A stretch of DNA of 57,179 nt from Klebsormidium nitens (lineage: Eukaryota; Streptophyta; Klebsormidiophyceae; Klebsormidiales; Klebsormidiaceae): positions 1 to 57,179 of the forward strand of contig DF237525.1 in NCBI GenBank assembly GCA_000708835.1, written 5' to 3'. Below, piece after piece: positions 48,901 through 57,179 of this stretch. The translations under genes were made by a program, and so were the position numbers. The notes beneath the pieces were generated by a model. The model was not told the DNA's origin. It ran no database searches and worked only from the letters and a program-made list of their open reading frames with translations. Position 1 is the stretch's first letter. Every line of letters begins with the position of its first letter.

Positions 48901-51213
48901 GCCAGCACTGGGCGACCGGGAGGCCGTTTTCCTCACACACTCTAGTTAGCACGTCCAGGATCTCTTGCATGACGGGCCCCTGAAACGAGGGGCGGATCTC
49001 CTGGGGTAGGGGCTCCCATGCGCGAATGCTCGACAGGCTCACAGCCTGCAGGGAAGGGGTTTAGAGTTGCGTTACGAAAGCGTATGCAAGATGCAAGGGG
49101 ACGGGGTTCGAAGTTGAAACAGGCGCCTTCACAGTTGTCAGCGGACCAGGAAGAAAGCACATTTTACATCTTCCATGGGGTCGCTTGAAGGAAAGCCCTG
49201 GAGAAAAAAAAGACCTTTGACGGAAAAGCGGTGTACCAAGGCGGCTTCCAACTTACCGACAGCGCAGATGAACCCGCGTACTGATCATTTCTCTTCCCGA
49301 TCCAGATCTCAGGGACAAGTACGTCAAGCAACGTAAAGGCAGAGCGCATCTCTGCTGCCGTCTGCCTGGGAAACAACCCTCAGCAGTTTTGAATGCAGAA
49401 TGAAACCCGTGCGTGATCTGGCTCAGCTTTTGGCTACACCTCCAAGAACGCCCTTGACCCTAAATTCGCGCAAGCATAACCTCAAAAGTAACCCACCTGC
49501 AGAGCATTACAGATGGAGTCGATCTGCTGCCCCGCGCGCACGTCCTCCCCCATCATTACCAGCTCCATCACCGCAACCGGCCCCTCTCTAGTTGGCTCAA
49601 AGATGGGCACCGCCAGCGAGCCCCGGACGTTGCACCTGCGCGCACAATGACGTCAGCATTGAGGATGTGACACCACCAGAACGATAACAACGCGCGGTTT
49701 GAGCTGATGCGTTTGAAAGTCAAGTGTGCAGTTTCAGTTGCTGCTTCAGAATGAAGGTTGAGATGGGGTTCTAACTGATGGCACAACACTCTGCTCTGCA
49801 CATGGGTTGGATATACACAGATCCCTATCTTTGGGAAGCCTAGATTCAATTTTAGCCTTCTACGAATCCTGGCTGCAACCTGGCAATGCGGCTAGCAGGA
49901 TGGCGCACTCTTGCTTCCCCTCCGCATTCCGACTTTCCTATACTATGTCCGATGCCTCAACTCTCAGAGCACCATATCCTTAGCAGGACTTTTGCATTCT
50001 CAAAGCTTCCACGCTCTGGAAAAGCATTTAGCTTGGGATCAAGAACCAGGGGCCACTATGGTGTCAAGCATCTGGCGCTCCCGGTCACTTTATCTCTCCA
50101 ACTGTTGACAAGACAAGCAGTGAAATGAAGCCGATTGCACAAAACGCCCTCTCACCGTGTTGCATGGTCCACTCTGAGGTACTCTGCGCTCGTGTAATAC
50201 TGCACGTTCGGCGACCACTCCGGCCGCCCCGACTTGAACACGCGCCCCGGCAGCCCCTGAAACCCGGTGCCCATCTCCGCGTCAAACAGGAAGCTCGCGC
50301 TCACGTTCCGGTACACTTTCAGCTTATCCAGCGCTTCGTCCACATGGTACGGCTGCTCGCGTGTGGTTAACAACTGCCGGGAGCCCTCCTTCTTCGGAAC
50401 CCAGATTTGCGCGAGGATGTCCCGCCGCGCTTGGCCGACGAACTTGAGCGCGTGCAAGAGCCGCTCCCGGAAGCGGTTCGGAAACTGGTCCGTCTCCGGA
50501 GGGATCCCCCTGGGGACGATGGACTGCACCTCGACGTTCTCCGGCTCTCTCGGACTGTCCGACTCGCCGGACTCGTCCAAAAAGGGCTCCCCCCCGTTGC
50601 GGCCCCGCTTTGGAAGCGGCTCGAGCGCGAGCGAGTCCTCTTCCTCCCCGTTTCTACCCCCCCCCTGAGACAGACTTTCGCCTGCATTTCCCCCCAACAT
50701 TGCAAGAAGCGCGCCCTCCATTCCCCCAGAAGGAGAGCCCGCCCCTCGGAAGATCGAAGAGAAGCCCCCCGAGGTGGAGGGCGCTTGGGGGGAGGGTGAG
50801 CTCGGGGAGGGGACCCCAAACAGAGAAAAGCTAGCGTCTGGACCCCCCAGCCAGCCGTCCGTCAGATGATCCGGAAGCGGGTCCAACTCCATCAGCTCTG
50901 ACATCAGCGCATCATTACTCGGGTCCAGGGGACTCATCCCCTCCTGGCCGTTTAGACCCGGGCTGCTGGGGAAGAGATCCCCTGAGAAAGCCCCCCCCCA
51001 ACTGTTCGCAGTGCGCTCCTCAAACACATCCGGGGGGGGGCTCGGAGAGCCATTCGGAAGGGGGTGTGCCGCGTGCTCGTCCTTTCCCCCCAGGGAGTCA
51101 AAGTGGAGGTTTGCTGGGAGGTCAAAGTTGGTTAGCATTGAGGGCGACCAGGGGGGAGGCGCGCCGGGGGCTGCCAGGACCTCGGTCGGCCCCGGGCTGC
51201 TCGACCGGCCCAT
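39908..51213 (-). CDS. NLP: NIN-like transcription factor (NLP): GAF-like region, RWP-RK, PB1
   Basis: Exons in coding order: 51213-50156, 49635-49497, 49361-49257, 49045-48779, 48380-48201, 47388-47190, 46164-45095, 43642-43473, 42705-42002, 41041-40895, 40054-39908. NLPs are nitrate-responsive nuclear activators. Residues 1-230 are a disordered Gly/Pro/Ser-rich leader; the nitrate-responsive/GAF-like region spans about 235-615 (strings [46 protein letters not shown]). An acidic run follows ([13 protein letters not shown]). The RWP-RK DNA-binding domain is near 857-915 ([29 protein letters not shown]), and the PB1 dimerisation domain is near 1290-1385 ([20 protein letters not shown]). Exons 7 and 9 are each one base short of keeping frame, at C7-C11 and G8 runs (about 45550-45615 and 42300-42345). 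Allowing one base each gives 1395 aa. I read these as homopolymer under-calls, not as a pseudogene. Confidence 0.88.
41042..41720 (-). repeat. Six to seven copies of the PB1-exon acceptor edge in NLP intron 9
   Basis: The plus-strand marker CGGGCAGTGT followed by CTGCAG marks the real exon 10 acceptor (41031-41044). Related blocks recur at 41145, 41258, about 41368, 41484, one very decayed copy near 41590, and 41697, at about 110-116 bp spacing. Each includes part of the exon (start of the PB1 beta strand) and the intron just before it; several keep an AG acceptor. Confidence 0.9.
43143..43865 (-). repeat. Copies of both edges of NLP exon 8 in its flanking introns
   Basis: Donor side: blocks around 43143-43235, 43298-43375 and the real 43438-43500 share a TGACGTCAGC palindrome, then a CCTTGCC/GCCT...GCAC exon fragment, at about 140-155 bp spacing. 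Acceptor side: the real edge (about 43589-43645) recurs near 43729-43760 and 43807-43865 (GGCCCG, TTGG, CTCGAGG). The exon is thus flanked by its own fragments on both sides. Confidence 0.7.
45700..45845 (-). repeat. Coding minisatellite in NLP exon 7 (REGS/RDGS repeats)
   Basis: Roughly eight units of 5-8 residues of the form REGS(V/L)RGG or (I/V)RDGS encode a low-complexity Ser/Arg/Gly/Asp tract upstream of the RWP-RK domain. The repeat is visible in DNA as GGACCCATCTCGTATGGACC-type units on the plus strand. Length is likely variable between strains. Confidence 0.85.
46609..47189 (-). repeat. Three downstream copies of the acidic 3' edge of NLP exon 6
   Basis: The real exon 6 ends at a GTAGGT donor just below 47190. 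Copies ending at donor-like sites next to 47008, 46815 and 46608 repeat the [12 protein letters not shown] and [15 protein letters not shown] coding edge, at about 182-207 bp spacing. All three keep an open frame over the acidic run and a usable GTAGGT or GTAAGA donor, yet none has a frame-compatible acceptor that I can see. Confidence 0.9.
47487..47820 (-). repeat. Two upstream copies of the acceptor edge of NLP exon 6
   Basis: The start of exon 6 ([10 protein letters not shown], 47388 downward) is copied near 47487-47550 ([15 protein letters not shown]) and near 47771-47820. Both copies retain the GTCCCCAGT plus-strand core. The closer copy keeps about 15 codons of the frame. Confidence 0.85.
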
Positions 51214-52617
51214 AGCTTATGGAGGAAGCGGCGGGTTATCCCCTGGCGTGCGAGAAACAGGCTACGAGGCACGAGCGATCCGGCTGACGGTCTAGGCACC
51301 ACATACTGCCCAGAGGGGCCCACCGATCTTTCGAGGTTGGACGTGAATCGTGCCAACTGCTACCTGCTCGAGTTGCGCGCCGAGTTCCGCCCCTCTGATT
51401 GCTATGCTATTTCTTCCCCCTCCATCTGATCCTTTTCCCGCCCTACTTCTGTCTTCAGACCCTGTTTGCTGCCGCTACTCCTGGGTGTTGCACACGCAGC
51501 AGGTTTCTGTAGCTTCTATGCGCTTGTTACTCTTTAAACCTAAGTAGACTCCGGAAGAAAGCTCCAACCTGTGATCAAGAAGAGTTGGATAAATCAATCC
51601 GAAACACCATCTAGGGGAGTGACCAACACAACGGGAACCACTCTGCCACTCAAGCAAAATCACCAGCTTGTATGGTGTGGTCATGTCAAAGAGAGTCGAC
51701 AAGATACATAAGCCGCCTGCGATCCCACATATAATCATCTATCCTAGTAACATCATGCTGAAATGGAAGTTTCTGCCCGCCGGAATTTCTTATATTCGAT
51801 TCAGCATCGCATTTTTAACGAGCGGCTAACGACATCAGCGCAATGTCGCCATGAGTCAGATAGTAAGCAGCCATCTGAAGGCGGTGAAGATTTGCAGGGT
51901 AAGTCATTCTTTCTTCTGAGACACCCTGGCACGCAGAGTGCAGATTCGCAAAGTACAGCCACAACTGAAAAAGCTAGCTCTAGCAGCGCTGCAACTCAGC
52001 AGCCATGAGAAAGCTCGTTTACTCGTACTGTGTTGGTTGGAACACTAAATGCGTATTAACCTCTCTTGGAGGCTTGCCACGATGTCCCTAGAGACTTGTA
52101 GAGACCACGGAGGCCTTGTAACAAATCATTTTCCGGATAATCGACGCGTTCACCACCTTCAATCAAGTATCCTATGTTCTTGTTGAGCGCAACATCTAGC
52201 AAACTTACAAGAAGCAACAGAGGAGAAGCAGCTTTTCCTCACCGCTGCACGAGACTCGTGCAATGCAGGGACACACGAACTGCCCAGGAGCTTTCCCCAG
52301 AAACTTCTCGGAAATTTCTGCCTGCCTTTCTCCTTCCTTTAGGTAGCTTTTTCCACGTGACTGCCCCAACCAATACCCTCACCCCTGTGTTGCAGACTAT
52401 AAGATCTTGAGTACTATTTTGCTCGTAACGAAACAAGGTTGCCAAGCATATCCATATGCCAGAAACTTTCTGAGCACCTAAAGCAACAGATCTCTACGCC
52501 GGCACACACCCCTGGCAAATCTAGAACATTGCTTTGTACGTTGCAAACACTTCAGTAGATACTTTGTCACCAATCACTCCTGTTCAGAAGCGGTTGTTAG
52601 ACGTCTGAGCAGGAGAC

Positions 52618-52691
52618 CATGACATTTCCACAGCACGACTTTCACTCAGCTCATATGCAGATTGCAATGCCCGTCCTTTGGAAATGTCATG
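52618..52691. repeat. 13-bp perfect inverted repeat
   Basis: CATGACATTTCCA (52618-52630) is mirrored exactly by TGGAAATGTCATG (52679-52691) across 48 bases. Confidence 0.8.
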
Positions 52692-53053
52692 CAGGAAAGC
52701 AAGATTTTCTCGATCGTCTCTAGCTGCGGGCTTGCAGGCAGTTGCTCAGAAGTAGCCTGTATCGAATTTGTAGTTCGTCTTTAGTGCAACTCCCGCTCAC
52801 CTTGGACCGTTCGATTGAATTCTCAACAGAAGCTGAAAGGATTCGTGGACATAAGTTGTTCGACATGACCAACTTTGTGCCATGTGGCACACATGGGTAG
52901 GGTCTAAACTCAAACCACTAAAGGCTCTGCACCATTGCCAGCTGGCGGCTGCGGCGACCAGCAAGATTCAGCTGGGCCCTGGCACATTTCTTCAGGTCTC
53001 CTCGCGGCCAAAATTCTAGCGTCGAGTTTTCGGCTGCTGGGAAGTTCGGCCTG

Positions 53054-53114
53054 CATGATGGTCATGACGCTCATCATGGTCATGCTGGTCATGATGGTCA
53101 TGATGGTCATAATG
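53054..53114. repeat. 9-bp tandem repeat (CATGATGGT)
   Basis: Six units of CATGATGGT and one- or two-base variants, plus a partial seventh. It is intergenic, about 680 bp past the 3' end of the PDI-like gene. Confidence 0.9.
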
Positions 53115-53794
53115 CATTCCACATGCAGCAATTGGCCGGAAGGAATTCTTGGAGCTTGCCAGCCAGCCCATTCAAGTTAGATTACCTAGTGCTATGTAAA
53201 GTGTGCCAGTGCAGTGGTGCATGATGTGTGAGTGTGTGTAACCAGGCTATGGTGTGATGGGTAAATATCCAAGCAACCTCGCCCTGAGCGCAATGGGAGC
53301 GCATCATGTGTGCTTGAGCAATTTCAAGTATCATTCAATGTGGGCTTTCGCTCACCACCAAGAGCTCATATATAAGTGCAGCTCATTCGCACATACAAAG
53401 TGGACTTTGACGACTTCAGACTTGACTAGAGATTCGAAACACCGAGAACTTTACACCTTCAATATAGTGGGATGGCCGGAAGCCTCCACTCTTTGCATCC
53501 CGGCGTTCCGATCGAACCTTAACAATTACAGTCAGAAGTTTGAGTTCGTCAACCCTTTCCAACTACTCGCGGATATGCATTGGTCTCATTCTTGACACAC
53601 TGAAATGCAGGTTGAATGGAGATGTTGCAGGGCAACCGCACATGACCGAAGATTGATCTTTCGAGGTGACGGGATTCAGGCACTTTAGATTGACTAGACT
53701 CCATTGAAATCACGACGTGATACGAGATGGTTGAAGCGAAGGATACAAACGCTTTCCAAAGCACTCAATGACCAGGTTCGATATCTTAGATACT

Positions 53795-56549
53795 TCATCG
53801 CCCTTTCTTCTCTTGTTGCGCTTTGTGTAGCTGCTTCACTCGAGCGCTTGTCTTTTTAACTCGATCTGTCCCCGCTTGCTGGAACCGGATTAAGGATGTG
53901 GCCACCAGGAGTAGAAGCAGAGCGCCAGACAGCCGCGCAAGAGGGTTCAACTGAAAGAAGGACAAGCAAAGTTACTTCCCCTCCGAAAAAGTGCGGGAAC
54001 TGCTGACCAGGTCGAAGAATCTTTTGATATCAAATCAACTTTTAGAGTGCAAAAGGGTGGCAACGGTGCACTGTTCAGGTAGATTCTTAGACGAATCAGT
54101 TATCAAAAAATAAACACATAAAGATTAAACAGCGGACTGTCAAAAAAGGCGAATCCTCCAAGTACATTTAATCAACCAAGCACTGGACGGTAAGCTCGAA
54201 ACGTTCTAATCAAAGACGGCCATTAGACACTTGAGATAAGCGAAGATTAACTTTGGCAAAATGATGGGGGCCTACAGAATGAATCGAAGCGTCTTACCTT
54301 ATTGTACTCAGCCCACGCGGTGGCCAGCTTCTCCCTCAGTTGCTGCACCACGCCTTTCTCGAGCGGCACGCTCTCAGCTGGCGCAGCCCGATACCCGCCC
54401 TGCTAAATAGCAGATGGAACATATCAAGCTCTGTAGACATACGTACTCAGTGCGGACATTTTTGCTGGGGTAGGGTTCGCATCGACCAGATAGAGGATTG
54501 GTTTCGTAGAACTTGATCACGCCAGCACTGCTGAAGCCGCCGATAAGCCTGCCAGGATCCAGAAAGTCGTTGATTTAACCCGAGGTTAATGTGCAACATA
54601 GGCGTGATTGAATCCCCAGCGTCTCTGATTGATGCGGCCTCTTCCAAACGACCTGTAATGCTGACAGATCCAAACCGTTGGGATCAACCACTCTCGATAT
54701 TGGGGATATAGTCACAGCCTCTTAGGTCGAAGAGCGTCTCCCTGCTCAGAAGGCTACTGCTTGAGTCTTGAGATGGCACAAGAGTGCAGCTTTTATCCAT
54801 CGTTCCGGCCAAAGTACCTCATAGACTGAAATCGGAGACGTGCAACCTATCGGTGCCGTACGCTGTTTGTTGTGACAGCTGTTTCTGGAGTGCAAAAGGG
54901 GCTTCGAGATAAAAGGACTCGTTGATCCCTAGAGTTTCTCACTTGAGATTTCGAACATTTATTTGAACAAAGCGACTCACTGCCCAACCATCACATCTTG
55001 GAAGACACACACCTGAAAAAAACTACTGGTGTCCAATGAACCTCACCTCCAGAAACTCTCTGAACTGGTCTGCCGAATGACCTCCCGTGTACGAGTACAT
55101 TTTCCGGTCCCGGAACAGTTTCAGGATGGGCGTGCTTTGGATGTCAAAACGATAGGCCGTGACGGGGTTTCCCGTTACGTCAACCTGAGAAGGAAACAGC
55201 AAACCTGGGCATCTGTGGAACTCAGTTGGCTTTACTGTGACTAGAAGGTGCCTGAGATCAGGCCGCCTCTTGTGAGAGAATAGTTCCAAAAAGAGGTAGG
55301 AGAAGAGGTCTTTGGACATGAGCTGGCTTAGACGAGTTGCAACAGTCGGAGGGTTTCAGGGGTGGAAAGCTTTGGGGATAGTACAGGTGGTTCCATGAAG
55401 TTATCAGGGTGATACGAATGAACTTAAACTCCAGGGGCCGAATAGAAATGGATTTGTAGTGCGACTTCACTGGCGCCTCAAATTAGAAAATCTTGCAACG
55501 GCGAATCATGACTGCGGCTGTGTCCGCCTTTCTTTCTAATTGTTTGATCACGCAAAAGAAGTGAAGGAATAAACGGTTGGCAGATGGGTCACCAAGGAGA
55601 TTATGAGGTAACACCGCTTTAAAGACGCTCTCCAGTCAAAACGCTTTCCATGTGCCATCTTCCTTATCTGCCTCTTTTCGCACGAGGCTTGTGAGCTTTC
55701 AAATCTCACCAACCAATCATGTCAGGAGATGTTCGGCAGCCTTTCTACTGCTCATTCTCTGATTGTACGGTCGGCTGAGTGGCAGAAAACGAGAATCTGC
55801 CATTGCTTAACCTTAGTCCATAAGAAAGGATTCACTTTACGTGGTTGACAGGCTCACCTTCGCCAAGATTGCGTTGTCTTCAAAGTCTTGTGCAAGTTCG
55901 CGAAATGCCTTTTCAATTGCTTCGCAGGCGGGGCAGTTTGGTGCGCCAAAAAGGACGAACCTGCAAATCACACCCACTGCTTGGATTTCTGTGACCCAAA
56001 GACCCATACCTGTTTGGCTTCGGGACGCATAAGTTCACAAGCAAGATCGCTAAACATACACAACAAGATTGTCTCCACCTTTCCTGGTCTCAGAGATTGT
56101 TGCTCCTGAACAATCAGGTCGTGCGCCTTCGTCCCGTCAGACCTCTCGCCGAATTGTACACTTGATCAATTGTACCACCACTCTAGCTCTAAGAACCAAT
56201 TTAACATTTGTGTGCTCCACAATGAGTCTTTCCAAACGATTGAGGAGACGTCGTGACTTCCTGGAAGAAATCCACTAGCTTGCCACAGGCTAAACTTAGA
56301 TGAGCTGACTTGCAAATAGAAACTTCAAGCAACTCCACAGATAAATGGGCGCCATAAAAGCTGGTCTTACCAGACCCCCGTTGTTTGCCCACTTGCTGCC
56401 TGCGTGTCATGCTCAAAGGTTTTGTCGTTTAGCTCCAAAAGTCTTGCTGTGTTGTCATCATCTATAACGTTCGCCCCCGCAGAATGCGAGAAGCACAAGA
56501 GTGACAGGAAAACAAGGCTACATAGGCGGAAGCTTCTCTTTGCCGCCAT
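53795..56549 (-). CDS. Membrane-anchored thioredoxin/PDI-like protein (225 aa, 5 exons)
   Basis: Exons in coding order: 56549-56371, 55960-55858, 55184-55047, 54399-54298, 53950-53795; 226 codons with stop, all phases close. The signal peptide (MAAKRSFRLCSLVFLSLLCF) ends near residue 25. One thioredoxin fold spans about 38-140, with active site FGAPNCPACEA (CPAC in place of the CGHC of canonical PDI) and a cis-Pro in IQSTPILKLFRD. After a short charged linker a single membrane span (SGALLLLLVATSLI) lies at about 180-195, followed by a basic tail ending KKGR. The topology resembles TMX-type ER thioredoxins, with the redox domain lumenal and the tail cytosolic. CPAC suggests a redox role distinct from classic disulfide formation; that is inference. 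Further in-frame ATGs lie upstream, but this start gives the best signal peptide. Confidence 0.87.
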
Positions 56550-56811
56550 CGCGCTGTCCCTAGGAGCTAGACCCTCAATGAGCATGTGTGTACAATTCAA
56601 AACCGTCATCAAAAGCAACAATTTAGAGTAGGCCGGGTGGCTCCAATCTGCACCTGCTGCACCTGCTGCACCTAGCTACTTGCAAAATTGAAGTTAATAT
56701 TACGAAAGTTGAACCTGCATGAAGAAACCGTGGCTGCTGCGTTGGTGCTAGCCCAGATTGAGGCGGCCTCAAAATGGATAAATCCTGAGTTGTCGTTCCA
56801 GCGTTTGGTCA
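56550..56811. other. 5' flank of the PDI-like gene
   Basis: This segment holds the leader and proximal promoter of the PDI-like gene and a short CACCTGCTG tandem (about 56651-56672). No other feature was seen. Confidence 0.5.
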
Positions 56812-57105
56812 TACCGTAGTCCAACGTGATCATTCCGAAAGGATTTTTCCAGTAATATTTTCCAACAATCCGATCAGGAGTGCGGATTTATTTATGCGGA
56901 TTCCGACCAGAATCCGAATGCCCTATGTTCATACTTGAAGAAGCATTTTAGGACTGATTTGTGCAGTTTTCAGCCTTCCGAGGACCATTTCAGATTTATT
57001 TAACCTTTCCGAATTTCCACTTTCCGAACGGGAAATCTGAATTTCTGACTTTCCGAATGCAAATAATGAATTATTTATTCGGATTCATTACCTTGGACTA
57101 CGGTA
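56812..57105. mobile_element. MITE-like inverted-repeat element with TA ends
   Basis: TACCGTAGTCCAA (56812-56824) is mirrored exactly by TTGGACTACGGTA (57093-57105). The similarity continues inward with mismatches through a TCATTCCGAA / GAATCCGAA block, giving arms of about 27-30 bp. If the outer TA is the target duplication, the element starts CCGTAGTCC, as in Tc1/mariner-derived (Stowaway-type) MITEs. The interior is full of TTCCGAA and TCCGAA words and has no coding capacity. Confidence 0.65.
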
Positions 57106-57179
57106 CCTATTTATTCTCAGTACCGGTATATCAAACGACGTAGGTAGTGTATTGAACTTGAAATGCCACCGGATCACCG

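Larger units (their letters stand above)
51214..53794. other. Intergenic region between the NLP start and the PDI-like gene
   Basis: About 2.6 kb that should contain the NLP promoter and leader on its left and the PDI-like 3' UTR on its right. Apart from two short repeats, I see only weak frames, such as 51763-52008, without a domain, partner exon or paralog in the window. Confidence 0.55.

Noticed and set aside
50267..50668. Plus-strand frame near the NLP first exon
   Set aside because: It is antisense to the NLP GAF-like coding region and has no independent support.
51763..52008. 81-codon frame between the NLP and PDI-like genes
   Set aside because: It is Ser/Thr/Ala-rich and short, with an internal GGTAAGT that resembles a donor, but no acceptor partner or homology could be seen.

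Overview
The window is nuclear DNA of a green plant-lineage eukaryote, most likely a streptophyte alga, with Klebsormidium as my best guess. The evidence is GC-rich, intron-dense genes with GT-AG introns, a NIN-like transcription factor (GAF-like region, RWP-RK and PB1, a green-lineage combination), and several secreted malectin-domain proteins with arabinogalactan-like Ala/Pro stretches. The species is an inference that a database search would have to confirm.

Layout, left to right. (1) 423-602 (-): first exon of a short-chain dehydrogenase/reductase whose remainder lies off the left edge. (2) 2739-10796 (-), 12133-25399 (+) and 28103-38440 (+): three paralogous multi-exon genes, here called M1, M2 and M3. 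Each encodes a secreted protein with a signal peptide, four consecutive malectin/malectin-like units, an Ala/Pro-rich hinge before the fourth unit, and no kinase or membrane anchor. M1 and M2 are divergent; M2 and M3 are head-to-tail. Exon borders and intron phases match between them. M1 closes at 776 aa and M3 at 928 aa. M2 contains an assembly gap inside its hinge exon. (3) 39908-51213 (-): an 11-exon NIN-like (NLP) gene, about 1395 aa once two apparent one-base deficits in G/C runs are allowed for. (4) 53795-56549 (-): a 5-exon, 225-aa membrane-anchored thioredoxin/PDI-like protein with a CPAC active site. (5) 56812-57105: a short inverted-repeat (MITE-like) element.

The most unusual structural signal is in the introns. 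M2, M3 and the NLP gene repeatedly carry extra, decayed copies of an exon edge together with its splice site, at roughly 110-200 bp spacing, upstream of acceptors or downstream of donors. The palindrome TGACGTCA is also far more frequent than chance. The most interesting biology is the three-gene family of soluble four-malectin proteins, which would be expected to act in the secretory pathway or wall as carbohydrate- or peptide-binding glycoproteins. No functional link between the malectin cluster, the NLP and the PDI-like gene is visible.
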